Shown piece after piece: positions 1 to 7,994 of a stretch of 64,000 nucleotides of DNA. How positions within the stretch are numbered: the first letter of the stretch is position 1; every line of letters starts with the position of its first letter. Source of the DNA: Muribaculaceae bacterium (GTDB lineage Bacteria > Bacteroidota > Bacteroidia > Bacteroidales > Muribaculaceae); contig CAJSYI010000001.1 of the NCBI GenBank assembly GCA_910573745.1, positions 1 through 64,000 of the forward strand, read 5' to 3'. The notes below the pieces were generated by a model. That model did no database searches. It was not told the DNA's origin and saw only the letters and a list, made by a program, of their open reading frames with translations. Made by a program: the position numbers and the translations under genes.

Positions 1-3
1 TCA

Positions 4-37
4 AAAATCCCCGGGGCATCGAGCCCCGGAGGATTTT
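4..37 (-). terminator. Intrinsic terminator hairpin
   Basis: AAAATCC and CCGGGGC pair with GCCCCGG and GGATTTT around an ATCGA loop. In the minus direction the stem ends in a T-rich tract, so it would stop transcription of the minus-strand gene that ends at 132. Confidence 0.6.
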
Positions 38-79
38 ACCCCAACCTCGGGGATCTCAGGCTCATACCTGCATGTCTCC

Positions 80-95
80 ACAGTCTTCGGACTGT
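80..95 (+). other. Small UUCG-capped hairpin
   Basis: ACAGTC-TTCG-GACTGT forms a 6-bp stem with a stable UUCG tetraloop when read on the plus strand, followed by TTT. It could be a plus-direction terminator from outside the minus operon. Its role is unknown. Confidence 0.35.
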
Positions 96-131
96 TTAAC
101 ATTCATTCATAATCTCAAACCCTCTGACCCG

Positions 132-329
132 TCAATATTTTTCAGGACGCCACACACGCTTGGGATAATGAGAATCAACGCGGACCCCATTTACCTTACC
201 GGTTTTAGTGTTTTGAGAGACATATCCGATATAGGATGAATGATCCTTCTCAGACAGCTCAAATTTCAGCATAGTGAAGACCGTTCCCTCAGGATAAGTC
301 TTCTTCACTTGTTCTGTTGTGGCTTCCAT
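132..329 (-). CDS. Small hypothetical protein
   Basis: 65 aa, ATG start. No family recognised. It is a soluble, mixed-charge protein rich in Lys, Glu and Tyr. It sits alone between a terminator hairpin (4-37) and an operator-like inverted repeat (395-437), so it is probably transcribed as a single gene. Confidence 0.6.
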   Translation of the reverse strand: MEATTEQVKKTYPEGTVFTMLKFELSEKDHSSYIGYVSQNTKTGKVNGVRVDSHYPKRVWRPEKY

Positions 330-394
330 TCTATGTGGTTGTGAGAGGTTACTATATTAAAAATCGCCGACGAATTGTCTCGCCGACGTTACAA

Positions 395-437
395 AATTAC
401 CAAATATAGCTATTCAAAACAAATATTTTTGGTAATT
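395..437. promoter_or_regulatory. Operator-like inverted repeat overlapping a -7 box
   Basis: AATTACCAAA (395-404) and TTTGGTAATT (428-437) are perfect inverted copies 23 bp apart. The left copy overlaps TATATTTG on the minus strand (401-408), which matches the Bacteroidales -7 consensus TAnnTTTG, upstream of the gene at 132-329. A repressor site is an inference. Confidence 0.45.
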
Positions 438-572
438 GTTTATATCGTAACTATTTGATATTAAGCGGTTTTACAGGCTATCGAAATTTTGGAATTTACT
501 CGGTTATATCATCTATTCAGGCATTTACAAAATGCCTATAAACAATAATTAACAGAGCGAAAAATTTTCATT

Positions 573-845
573 TTAATAGTCAATTTCTTTTTCAAATTCC
601 AGCAATTCGACATCTGGTAACACATAATTGCCCCATTTATCACACTGAGATATGATTTGGATTTGGTGACATACCCCTAACCGTTCAATAAACTCGTCCA
701 GTTCAAATATGGGTATGAAATCGTAGCGAACTTTTGATTCCACTTCAATTGAGTATGCAAACCCTTCTTGAATACGAATAAAGACCGCTGTGGCAAATGT
801 TTTGCGCCTGAAGTAATCCAGGGCGTTCACAATGTCTTGTCTCAT
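573..845 (-). CDS. Hypothetical protein
   Basis: 90 aa, ATG start. Family not recognised. It follows the zinc-ribbon/HTH gene (849-1205) by 3 nt and so appears to be the last gene of the operon running from about 2.5 kb down to here. It is acidic, with several aromatic residues. Confidence 0.6.
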   Translation of the reverse strand: MRQDIVNALDYFRRKTFATAVFIRIQEGFAYSIEVESKVRYDFIPIFELDEFIERLGVCHQIQIISQCDKWGNYVLPDVELLEFEKEIDY

Positions 846-848
846 AGG

Positions 849-1205
849 CTATAATTGAATTGAGTTGATAGTACATTGATCACACAAACCATCATTACGC
901 CTGAGTTCTGCTTTCTTTACCAATCGACCACATTGAGGACAGAAAAACTCTTTTTTCTTTTTTTCATATATGGCATTTTGGACTGTGTTTTTAGAAACTT
1001 GATACTCTTGCATTATGGCTGCGGTTATTTGACGAACAGAATATCGTCTGTAAGATCTAATACGCTTATAGTCGTATTTAATCAAACAGGCGATAACAGT
1101 TCGGGGATTCAAAACCCCCAGAGCATGTAGATTCTGAAGATCTGCTACCGGTACTCCGGAGATGGTAGATAATTTTTCGAGTTCTTTATCTTGGAGTTGT
1201 TTCAT
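849..1205 (-). CDS. Small protein with HTH-like region and C-terminal zinc ribbon
   Basis: 118 aa, ATG start. The middle (about residues 55-85) reads like a small HTH, with YSVRQITAAIM followed by VSKNTVQNAIYE. It is followed by a CPQC...CDQC pair of CxxC knuckles typical of a zinc ribbon. The end is basic and a DNA-binding or regulatory role is likely. It lies between the P-loop kinase gene and the 573-845 gene with short spacing. It resembles in layout the HTH protein at 16207-16524. Confidence 0.55.
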   Translation of the reverse strand: MKQLQDKELEKLSTISGVPVADLQNLHALGVLNPRTVIACLIKYDYKRIRSYRRYSVRQITAAIMQEYQVSKNTVQNAIYEKKKKEFFCPQCGRLVKKAELRRNDGLCDQCTINSIQL

Positions 1206-1211
1206 CTATTA

Positions 1212-1937
1212 TTAAGTTTTACTTAAAAATAGCCGAGCCCAAGTTGGAGCGTTTTCCATAAATTCCTCAACTAACGCCCCATCTTGAAAGCGATAGACCA
1301 TTTGAGGCGGTTCACTGTCTGAAGAATTATTTATGATATACAAATCGTGGATAAACGGCATCAGAGCTAAACAACCCGACAATGACTTGAAATATCGGCT
1401 GAAGATTTTGTCTGTCTCGCAGTCCTTTCCTTTTAAGATAACTCGTTTGGCAATTCGATTGATGTTTACCAATGGAGAATCAGTACCTATAAAAAACATA
1501 CTGATCTTACAACCGCCATTGCGCAAATCTACGATATAATCTCTTTGGTCATTAGATGTCAGAATAGTTTCAACCATCAAATTATTTTCATTTGGTATGA
1601 AGCCATTCTCACTATCACCGACTATTGGGCGTATATATTCGAGGAATGAATAGTATTGGTGATTCCTATATTGGAGATTTGACATCAGTGCTTCAACCAA
1701 CAATGATTTGCCAGCTCCAGTACCACCGGCAACTATTGTTATCTCTGGCATTTCTGAAAGCACCTCTCCCTCAGAATATAAATTGGTTGCATATCTTTTA
1801 GCGTGACGAGGAACATTAGCTAACCGTTGAGATATGAGTGCTGAAACGTTATTAGTTGTTTCATTCCCCTCAATTGATACTTTACGGAGGGTTTGTCCCA
1901 GCATCATCATCCGGAACATCTTTTGATCTATATTCAT
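1212..1937 (-). CDS. P-loop kinase resembling zeta-toxin family
   Basis: 241 aa. Walker A is GGTGAGKS at about residues 71-78. Further on, an ETIL motif, a GGCKISMFFIG strand, a conserved N-x-x-R (NINRIAKR) and an SRYFKSL segment followed by a DLYIINNSSD strand match the order of motifs in zeta-toxin-like kinases. This supports an AAA_33/zeta-like fold; the substrate is not known. The start overlaps the stop of the upstream membrane-protein gene by 4 nt (ATGA), so the two are translationally coupled. It could be a toxin, an anti-host factor or a nucleotide kinase. Confidence 0.5.
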   Translation of the reverse strand: MNIDQKMFRMMMLGQTLRKVSIEGNETTNNVSALISQRLANVPRHAKRYATNLYSEGEVLSEMPEITIVAGGTGAGKSLLVEALMSNLQYRNHQYYSFLEYIRPIVGDSENGFIPNENNLMVETILTSNDQRDYIVDLRNGGCKISMFFIGTDSPLVNINRIAKRVILKGKDCETDKIFSRYFKSLSGCLALMPFIHDLYIINNSSDSEPPQMVYRFQDGALVEEFMENAPTWARLFLSKT

Positions 1938-2548
1938 AGGTACTTGCTTATAAAGATATGATAGATGATAATTGCCACAATATTGACGAAGAATAGCCCT
2001 ATTCCAACTGGTAACAAGCTATCAAAATGGCACCAGCTTCCTAAGAACATAAGGATGATAGGCAAACTTACAACATACACGCAGTAAGCTGGAAGACGAC
2101 CTTGTAATTGTGTGCCAGATAACAATGATATAAGGGCAAAGAATAACGCAAGACCCACGTCATTTTGCGCTATGATACAAGCAACGGCCCAAAACGAAGC
2201 TATAAGCAAACCTAAAAGAGCATAACCTCGTGTTAATTTGGATTCTTGTAGCATTACATCCTTATCCCGATTGAGAACCCAATCTTTAACTCCAGCCCGT
2301 TTCTTTTTTCGCAGTTTGTTATAGATATGTACAGGCATTGCAGTGTAGATCCAACCAATAGTACCAAATGCAACCAAAGCAATAATGGCAAATATATCAA
2401 AAGCTACTAAAGCAAAGCCCTTAATCTGAATAAAATGTGCAGCTGTATATTGTAAACAAACGAATCCACATAATATAGCAAGGACGCACACAATAAATAA
2501 TATGAGCCTTTGCCTTCTTTGCGATTCGGTAAGTGATTCTATATTCAT
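1934..2548 (-). CDS. Polytopic membrane protein
   Basis: 204 aa from the ATG at 2548. A longer frame to 2677 would need a GTG and would run through the structured leader, so the ATG is preferred. About six hydrophobic segments are visible, with a basic loop (NKLRKKKRAG) after the third. No family is recognised. It is coupled by ATGA to the zeta-like kinase downstream, so the two probably act together at the inner membrane. Confidence 0.6.
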   Translation of the reverse strand: MNIESLTESQRRQRLILFIVCVLAILCGFVCLQYTAAHFIQIKGFALVAFDIFAIIALVAFGTIGWIYTAMPVHIYNKLRKKKRAGVKDWVLNRDKDVMLQESKLTRGYALLGLLIASFWAVACIIAQNDVGLALFFALISLLSGTQLQGRLPAYCVYVVSLPIILMFLGSWCHFDSLLPVGIGLFFVNIVAIIIYHIFISKYL

Positions 2549-2626
2549 CTTCTCGATTACTCCGTAGGCACTCGACCGGAGGTGGTTGATGTACACAAGA
2601 AAAGTGGACTGCCTTCCCCATGCTTT

Positions 2627-2736
2627 CCTTGTAGGTATCGCCAAATACCTGTAAACACGCACGGTTAGGCAGCCCACATTATATGAGCTGTCACCGTGCC
2701 TCGTGTTTACGTGATTATTTTGGCGATTTCACAAGG
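2627..2736 (-). ncRNA. Long structured RNA / 5' leader
   Basis: Nested pairs are all perfect or near-perfect: CCTTGT/ACAAGG (2627/2731), ATCGCCAAA/TTTGGCGAT (2637/2719), GTAAACACG/CGTGTTTAC (2651/2702), ACGGT/ACCGT (2661/2693) and GGCAGC/GCTGTC with one G-U. Together they make a hairpin of about 110 nt. It lies between a -7 box (2784-2791) and the ATG of the membrane-protein gene at 2548, so it would be in the 5' UTR of that operon. A cis-regulator or independent small RNA is possible; no known class was recognised. Confidence 0.55.
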
Positions 2737-2783
2737 TATGAGGCACCTTTCTATTTTCCTATGTCTTGGCTTGTTAGCCGCTG

Positions 2784-2791
2784 CAAAGATA
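2784..2791 (-). promoter_or_regulatory. Bacteroidales -7 promoter box
   Basis: On the minus strand this reads TATCTTTG, a match to TAnnTTTG. No clear -33 TTTG is seen at the usual distance. It would start a transcript that begins with the structured leader and reads the 2548-to-573 operon. Confidence 0.45.
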
Positions 2792-2825
2792 CGAAATTTT
2801 CAGGATTTAACGAGCATATATTGGG

Positions 2826-3059
2826 CTAATCGCCTGCAAATTCCTCGATTCTACTTTTGATTTCATCAATTTCGCTTTCCCATTCATCCATTGTATCAAT
2901 GGCTTCTTGCATAGCGCCTCCACGAGAGCCGTACTGAAGGCTTTCAGGCATATTGTCGAAAGCCTCTTGTTCTTCATCTCGAACTTCTGATAGCCGATCC
3001 AGCGCTTCTTGCAGAGACTCGGCTACATCAAGCAAGTCTTTTCGTCGTTGTTTATTCAT
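2826..3059 (-). CDS. Small coiled-coil hypothetical protein
   Basis: 77 aa, ATG. Strongly acidic and alpha-helical, with heptad-like Leu/Ile spacing in both halves around a Gly-rich turn (GSRGG). Family unknown. It overlaps the upstream zinc-finger gene by 8 nt. Confidence 0.6.
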   Translation of the reverse strand: MNKQRRKDLLDVAESLQEALDRLSEVRDEEQEAFDNMPESLQYGSRGGAMQEAIDTMDEWESEIDEIKSRIEEFAGD

Positions 3060-3264
3060 TTTTATCGTTCATTATGTTATTCATTTTTACAAAAGCTTTC
3101 GCCTGTTTCTCACTAAAAGCAAAAGATTTAATCAGCACTTCAATCTTCGCTTTATCCAGACACCTACGACAATATGGATGTTCAGGAATATCCGGATCAA
3201 TCAATGGCCAAAAAGCCACTGCTGGTTTACCACATACGCAGCATTTACATTCAGAGGCTTTCAT
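3052..3264 (-). CDS. Small zinc-finger-like protein
   Basis: 70 aa, ATG. Cysteines occur as CKCC-x2-C near the N-terminus and CRRC near residue 35, suggesting a zinc-binding fold. It overlaps both neighbours and so belongs to the same operon. Function unknown. Confidence 0.6.
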   Translation of the reverse strand: MKASECKCCVCGKPAVAFWPLIDPDIPEHPYCRRCLDKAKIEVLIKSFAFSEKQAKAFVKMNNIMNDKNE

Positions 3265-3511
3265 CGGTTTTCGGAGGATGAGTGATTCGGAAACTGGAGT
3301 TGGGCTCCTTACTGGTTCGATTAGTCCACAAGACGTATTTATCAGGGCCTAAACTATCACTGGGATCTGGAAATAGAATACCCCAGCAATAGTATTTGTT
3401 ACCTTTAGAATCCTTGGAAATGCGTCCATGCTTTACAGCGTATAAAACACATTCCAACGCATCGACATCTGGGATGTCATCGTCAACAGTGATTGTTATT
3501 CGTTTGCTCAT
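3251..3511 (-). CDS. Hypothetical protein
   Basis: 86 aa, ATG. Family not recognised. The N-terminus reads as a beta strand (KRITITVDDD) followed by a helix. It overlaps the downstream zinc-finger gene by 14 nt. Confidence 0.55.
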   Translation of the reverse strand: MSKRITITVDDDIPDVDALECVLYAVKHGRISKDSKGNKYYCWGILFPDPSDSLGPDKYVLWTNRTSKEPNSSFRITHPPKTDESL

Positions 3512-3521
3512 GGCCGGACTC

Positions 3522-3908
3522 TTAGTTATAGATTACATCACCCGACCAGTCTAACAATGGGCTGGTGATGGCGATCAGCTCTCCTAAATCCATACAGCCA
3601 TCAAGTTCATCGCCAATCGCCTGAGCGAATATGACTTGGCTATTATTTTCGCCACAATTCAGAGTTAAGGATAGCCAACCCCATCTGTATCTCGCATAAA
3701 TGTACCTGTCATCATCAGTGAAAATATCCCATTGACTTGGACAAGCGCCACAAGTTTGTTTGCACGTCTTGACTTTGTATCTGGCATTATCATTCATATA
3801 TTCCAACTCTTGTGGAAACCATGACCTTGAATGTCCGGATTCTATGCAAATAGCAGGAGAGAAACATATATTGACTATCTCTCCAGTTGATTTCACTCTT
3901 GCTTTCAT
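3522..3908 (-). CDS. Hypothetical protein
   Basis: 128 aa, ATG. Starts with a short beta segment (KARVKSTGEIVNI), carries a C-x3-C-x2-C cluster in the middle and has many aromatic residues. Coupled to the NadM-like gene upstream by an ATGA overlap. Function unknown. Confidence 0.6.
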   Translation of the reverse strand: MKARVKSTGEIVNICFSPAICIESGHSRSWFPQELEYMNDNARYKVKTCKQTCGACPSQWDIFTDDDRYIYARYRWGWLSLTLNCGENNSQVIFAQAIGDELDGCMDLGELIAITSPLLDWSGDVIYN

Positions 3909-4465
3909 TTTTTGAATACGTTGAGAAATGCTTTGATGGTCTCGCGTCTTTTGTAAACGCTCTCCGGCACAACACCATTTTCAGGAAGTCGGCCATTGAG
4001 AATCAACTCACGCACTTCAGTTGCTGAGATTCCATCCTCACATGTGTTGCGGGCGAGCAGCGACAGCGATACGTTGTTCCTCAGAAGGAATCCGGGGAAC
4101 CATGACGTGATAATCTCGAAGCCGTCTGAGTAGTAGATGGTGAAATTCGGCTCATGGGTCTGGGAAACAATGTACGAATAGAGATAGAATCCCCAGTCAT
4201 GGCTGTTGTCAGATTCATCGGATAAATCCGGCAACTCCACTACTGTGATACATTCCTTGTGTCCTTGTACAAGGAATGTATCACCGATGGCTTCTTCAAC
4301 CATCTCTTTGCGAATGGTCCACGGTATCGGGTTACGAGCATTAAGCTTGTCAATAGATCCGATGATTACGAGAACCTTGTCATTCTCTTCTACAGCCTTT
4401 TGAATAAGCTGGAGGTGTCCATTATGTATTGGCTGGAACCGGGCCAGTATTACTCCTGTTTTCAT
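3905..4465 (-). CDS. nadM: NadM-like nicotinamide-nucleotide adenylyltransferase
   Basis: 186 aa. The nucleotidyltransferase signature is clear: RFQPIHNGH at residues 9-17 gives the HxGH motif, and ISATEVREL about 40 residues from the C-terminus matches the ISSTxxR-type motif. Length and both motifs fit the NadM/NMNAT group, which joins nicotinamide mononucleotide and ATP to make NAD+. The genome also has an NAD-dependent DNA ligase (39098-41053), so extra NAD+ during replication, or restoring NAD+ after host defences deplete it, are plausible roles (inference). A related cytidylyltransferase activity cannot be excluded from sequence alone. Confidence 0.7.
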   Translation of the reverse strand: MKTGVILARFQPIHNGHLQLIQKAVEENDKVLVIIGSIDKLNARNPIPWTIRKEMVEEAIGDTFLVQGHKECITVVELPDLSDESDNSHDWGFYLYSYIVSQTHEPNFTIYYSDGFEIITSWFPGFLLRNNVSLSLLARNTCEDGISATEVRELILNGRLPENGVVPESVYKRRETIKAFLNVFKK

Positions 4466-4716
4466 TTCGTTTTATTTATTCGTTCAACCTTGCCTTCCAC
4501 AAATACTGGATGACCATCTTCATATTTGACATGCGGTATCGTTACCATCACATCGCCATTCATATCATCGGCATACGCTTTGAGTAGAGCTTCAGCGAAT
4601 GGTATCACATCCCTTTCAGGAATCCGAAGACAAAACTTCTCTCCGTCAGAGAACTCACCATCATAGGCGAAATCTGCCAGAAAGAATGGGTTGCGATTGC
4701 ATTGTTTTATTGTCAT
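4462..4716 (-). CDS. Hypothetical protein
   Basis: 84 aa from the ATG at 4716; the longer frame to 4725 starts with TTG. Family unknown. It overlaps the NadM-like gene start by 4 nt, so it is co-translated with it. Confidence 0.55.
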   Translation of the reverse strand: MTIKQCNRNPFFLADFAYDGEFSDGEKFCLRIPERDVIPFAEALLKAYADDMNGDVMVTIPHVKYEDGHPVFVEGKVERINKTK

Positions 4717-4721
4717 ATTGT

Positions 4722-5108
4722 TCAAATTTGTTCTCCTGTCAAATTTTGATAGATGTTTTGTAGTTCATGTACATAATCTATCATATATTCGTCACCACCT
4801 TGGGTATTATTAAGCGAAATGGTTATCCCGAAACGCTGACTCATTCCCACTTTAACCTTGCGATCATCACGGTAGAAATACGAACCGAACTTACTTGGCC
4901 ATACCTCTTCAGTGGTAAATCCAAGTTTTTGAAGCCATGCTACCGATATAGCTACGCCTTTTAACATGTGCGGATAATAAAATATCGCACCAATTCCAAC
5001 AATAGGCCATGCCCCAGCTGGTTCTGTCTGAAGCTTAATTTGAGAGACTTGCTCTACAGTTTTACCTGTATCAACATAGTTTCCTCTTCTTAATTCTGAA
5101 TGTTGCAT
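4722..5108 (-). CDS. Conserved phage-type hypothetical protein
   Basis: 128 aa, ATG. The N-terminus (LRRGNYVD) and the C-terminal YVHELQNIYQNLTGEQI resemble a small protein repeatedly seen in Bacteroidales phages and conjugative elements. Its function is unknown. Confidence 0.6.
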   Translation of the reverse strand: MQHSELRRGNYVDTGKTVEQVSQIKLQTEPAGAWPIVGIGAIFYYPHMLKGVAISVAWLQKLGFTTEEVWPSKFGSYFYRDDRKVKVGMSQRFGITISLNNTQGGDEYMIDYVHELQNIYQNLTGEQI

Positions 5109-5128
5109 ATTATATTAGGTTCAATGGT

Positions 5129-5596
5129 TTACCAAATCTTATTCACAATCGGTTCGCCAATTTTACAAGGCTTGTCACACTGACTGATACCATCGTCAAT
5201 TCGATATAAAGCTTGACAGCCACGATTTGTTTCGTCAGCGGTTTCTATGTAATACATGTTTTCACATGCACACTCTTGGTTTGCTATAGCTTTGTCATAG
5301 ATACGGCAAGCATCTACCCAAGCATTAAAAGCTCGCTGGTAATCATCGCGGGTGCCCAACTTATTTTCCATAGCCTTTAATGCTCTGTTCATTTCAATAT
5401 GGAGCTTATTGAGATATTTTTCATCGTCTTTCTCAGCTTCATATCGCATAAGGCAGCGAGAGGTTTTGCGCACCTCAAATTTCGGGCGGCATACTCGCAT
5501 CCACGGCCTTGCTTGATACTCTCCAACATCTTCTCCATGCGGCCAAACTTTCAGCTCAGTCTCGAAGACACCGGTTGTATAGATGAGTTGTTTCAT
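5129..5596 (-). CDS. Hypothetical protein
   Basis: 155 aa, ATG. The central part is helical and charged. The C-terminal third contains CEC, C and C-x4-C cysteines that might bind metal. Starts with an ATGA overlap on the stop of the upstream 72-aa gene. Function unknown. Confidence 0.55.
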   Translation of the reverse strand: MKQLIYTTGVFETELKVWPHGEDVGEYQARPWMRVCRPKFEVRKTSRCLMRYEAEKDDEKYLNKLHIEMNRALKAMENKLGTRDDYQRAFNAWVDACRIYDKAIANQECACENMYYIETADETNRGCQALYRIDDGISQCDKPCKIGEPIVNKIW

Positions 5597-5811
5597 TGCG
5601 GTAGCATATCTTTGAGTTTCTGAATTATTCTCATTTTCAGTCGCTCCTGAAACTCTTTACAGCGCGACGTATGGAGGCCAGTTGCCAATGCTCCGCAAAA
5701 GCAGAATATCGGCGTCATGTCATCCAGCTCATTCATGGCCTCAGCTTTAGCTCTGGCGTATGGGCCGGGAGCGTGTTGAAGGAGCCAAGCTATTTTGTCA
5801 TTCTTTGTCAT
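5593..5811 (-). CDS. Small hypothetical protein
   Basis: 72 aa, ATG. Contains CFCG and a later Cys. Family not recognised. Coupled to the gene at 5129 by an ATGA overlap and located 10 nt after the ParA-like gene. Confidence 0.5.
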   Translation of the reverse strand: MTKNDKIAWLLQHAPGPYARAKAEAMNELDDMTPIFCFCGALATGLHTSRCKEFQERLKMRIIQKLKDMLPQ

Positions 5812-5821
5812 GTTTGATTTG

Positions 5822-7078
5822 TTAAGTGTTTAGCCATTCATCATATATCTCTTCCCAGCCATTCAGCAGTCCTATTCTGGCACCAAATGTATCAGCCATT
5901 TCTTGCACGGTTTCTTTTGGTGGCATATATCTCCCATCTGATAAAAGATGATAATCATCTTGAAGCATGGAGTGAATCAAATCCATATCAGCAGGCATAA
6001 TCTCATCAGGGAACAATACCACCGAACCCTTGCTTGTTGTATAAGATATTCGTGGGATTTCAAAATATCCTTTTTCGCCAATCAATAAAGAACAGAGTCC
6101 TATTTCACCTGGAATCAACTGTATTGCGGTGTTTGGCGCATTTGTTACCATGAAATATGCGTTCTCATCGCCATTAAAAGCATCGAGCATACGCTTTATT
6201 CGCTCTGTATCACAGTTGGATATACGCTGGTCGAAATGTGTATTAGGCATTTGCTCACTCCAATCGTAAATAAACTCTCTCATAGCATCCCAACTTCTCA
6301 GTGATAAGAATTTAGGCTGCTTTAAGTATAAGGTTTTACCAGTGCCATCATCATAAGTCAGCTCACATTCAACAGTATAGTTCTTTTTGTTACAGTTAAA
6401 ACATCTGATGTCAAAAGTTTCATCATAACCATTTGTGGTTGAATATTCTTCAAGGATGACATTTTCGCTTTTTTCGAGAGCATCCAGTATCTTCTGAAAT
6501 TCACTTTTTGCATTTTTCAAAAGGTTGGACGTATCCATTTGATCTTGCATAGGGATTTGTGCTATAACCGGTATAGGATATTCTCTAACATCCGTGTCGT
6601 AGCACATATTCTCTACTATGCCACATTGTGCGAGCCCTGAACATTGTTTGCGAAAGAAATCCATTGTGCGCACCACATCTTGTGTACTTAACTTCGTGGG
6701 TTGCGTCACAAAAAGCACATAACTCACTTTTAATCGTTTAAGGATCTCAATATGAACATTGGTCACGCTCGGAGGGGTGTCAACCAATACATAATCAGGA
6801 GCCATTGACGACAACTTCTTCTTGGCATCTTCCAGATATTTCCGAATCATAGCCTTTTCAAGATATATGAAATCACTGAACATATTTCCGGAAGAGTGTA
6901 CCCAGATATTGTCGTGAGGATGTTCGCTGTCAAACTCAGTATTCATTGATGGTGTATTGATGTCAGCATCAATAATGAATACTCGTTTGCCTTGTTCAGC
7001 CAGTAGTCGGGCAATGTTCGCAGTAGTAGTTGTTTTGCCTACGCCACCTTTGCCTGAATATATAATTATCGCTTTCAT
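5822..7078 (-). CDS. parA: ParA/MinD-type ATPase
   Basis: 418 aa from the ATG at 7078, chosen because the next residues begin the ParA fold directly (MKAIIIYSGKGG). The deviant Walker A is GKGGVGKTTTT at about residues 9-19, a DADINTPS motif follows near residue 40, and VLVDTPPS near residue 105 is Walker B. The C-terminal 200 residues are an extension with CFNCNKK and no recognised domain. ParA proteins move DNA by binding a centromere complex. No obvious ParB follows, but the 21-bp palindrome array at 30.6-31.6 kb is a candidate centromere. A cargo-positioning or MinD-like role is an alternative. Confidence 0.7.
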   Translation of the reverse strand: MKAIIIYSGKGGVGKTTTTANIARLLAEQGKRVFIIDADINTPSMNTEFDSEHPHDNIWVHSSGNMFSDFIYLEKAMIRKYLEDAKKKLSSMAPDYVLVDTPPSVTNVHIEILKRLKVSYVLFVTQPTKLSTQDVVRTMDFFRKQCSGLAQCGIVENMCYDTDVREYPIPVIAQIPMQDQMDTSNLLKNAKSEFQKILDALEKSENVILEEYSTTNGYDETFDIRCFNCNKKNYTVECELTYDDGTGKTLYLKQPKFLSLRSWDAMREFIYDWSEQMPNTHFDQRISNCDTERIKRMLDAFNGDENAYFMVTNAPNTAIQLIPGEIGLCSLLIGEKGYFEIPRISYTTSKGSVVLFPDEIMPADMDLIHSMLQDDYHLLSDGRYMPPKETVQEMADTFGARIGLLNGWEEIYDEWLNT

Positions 7079-7123
7079 TTTAATTGATTTTAGAAGTGAA
7101 ATTGAGACAACGAACCCCACATT

Positions 7124-7222
7124 TTAGAACACAAGGTCTGTAACATCTTTTGCTACGGGCGCATACCCCACTTGCGTAATACCGGCACTTCTGAGGATTC
7201 TGATTATTTTGTTTAAGTCCAT
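7124..7222 (-). CDS. Micro-ORF before parA
   Basis: 32 aa, ATG at 7222 overlapping the stop of the upstream gene by 10 nt and ending 45 nt before the ParA start. The sequence begins MDLNKIIRILRSAG and has a helical look. No family. Inferred to be real from its tight fit in the operon; a non-coding linker is the alternative. Confidence 0.4.
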   Translation of the reverse strand: MDLNKIIRILRSAGITQVGYAPVAKDVTDLVF

Positions 7223-7428
7223 TCTTCATATCCCAGAATGTTTCTCATATTACCACATTCATACGCCAATGTTGGTGCGTCTTCCGGATTCATCTGATAT
7301 TCGTCATAGACCTTTTTGTCAATCACGCATATCTGGTCCGAGCCAATAATGACCTTAACATCATTCGGGATTGATGAAAGACATCTTTTTATCTTCTTGG
7401 CGAGTTTTGCTGCTTCGTTTTCAGTCAT
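7213..7428 (-). CDS. Small hypothetical protein
   Basis: 71 aa, ATG. Helical N-terminus (ENEAAKLAKKIKRCL). Family unknown. ATGA-coupled to the 75-aa gene upstream. Confidence 0.5.
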   Translation of the reverse strand: MTENEAAKLAKKIKRCLSSIPNDVKVIIGSDQICVIDKKVYDEYQMNPEDAPTLAYECGNMRNILGYEEWT

Positions 7429-7652
7429 TTTTTATAAATTAAAAACTCATAATTTTTATATCGGCCATCTCTCGCCCGATCACGAGCAAGCTCCAGCGCT
7501 TTACGATAAGTTTTGGGAATGGCTTTGCCTTCTTTGTCACGCTTCTTGTTATAGTATTGAAAGATGACTGAAACCGTATCGTCTTTCATAAGCGACAGCT
7601 CGTTTTGGAAGCAGTAGTCATCCACCCAGATTTTATGTTCAATTTCGTGCAT
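7425..7652 (-). CDS. Small hypothetical protein
   Basis: 75 aa, ATG. Charged, mostly helical, no recognised domain. First of a coupled pair with the gene at 7213. Confidence 0.5.
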   Translation of the reverse strand: MHEIEHKIWVDDYCFQNELSLMKDDTVSVIFQYYNKKRDKEGKAIPKTYRKALELARDRARDGRYKNYEFLIYKK

Positions 7653-7683
7653 ATAAATACTTAAAAAGTACAGAGTTATCTTT

Positions 7684-7992
7684 TTACGACTGGTTTAGCA
7701 CTTTAGGAATAATCATCCAGTATGTAGGGTAAAATTCTTTATTTGTAATCTTACCATTATAAACCATAAATTTGCCACGAACATAGACACACAATGCCGT
7801 TGCACGGTCATCTTGCATTAAGCTCGTACAAATGAGTATGGTGGTTCCAGGCGGCACTCTATCCCCAACCTTTACCCACTGATGAGAAAGCGCCCACTTT
7901 GCTCCTTCTGTGAAACAATAGATATTGGGAACTGGATATTCGCTGTCCTTGAAAAGCTCTTCAGCTGCTTTTTGGATTTCATTGTCGCTCAT
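7684..7992 (-). CDS. DUF551-like protein
   Basis: 102 aa, ATG. After a helical N-terminus, the segment WVKVGDRVPPGTTILICTS and the late TYWMIIPK match the start and end of the DUF551 domain, common in phages and of unknown function. Located in the small-gene operon. Confidence 0.55.
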   Translation of the reverse strand: MSDNEIQKAAEELFKDSEYPVPNIYCFTEGAKWALSHQWVKVGDRVPPGTTILICTSLMQDDRATALCVYVRGKFMVYNGKITNKEFYPTYWMIIPKVLNQS

Positions 7993-7994
7993 AA

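Noticed and set aside
1-131. tRNA or other known structured RNA at the left edge
   Set aside because: Only simple hairpins were seen; no T-loop or acceptor-stem pattern.
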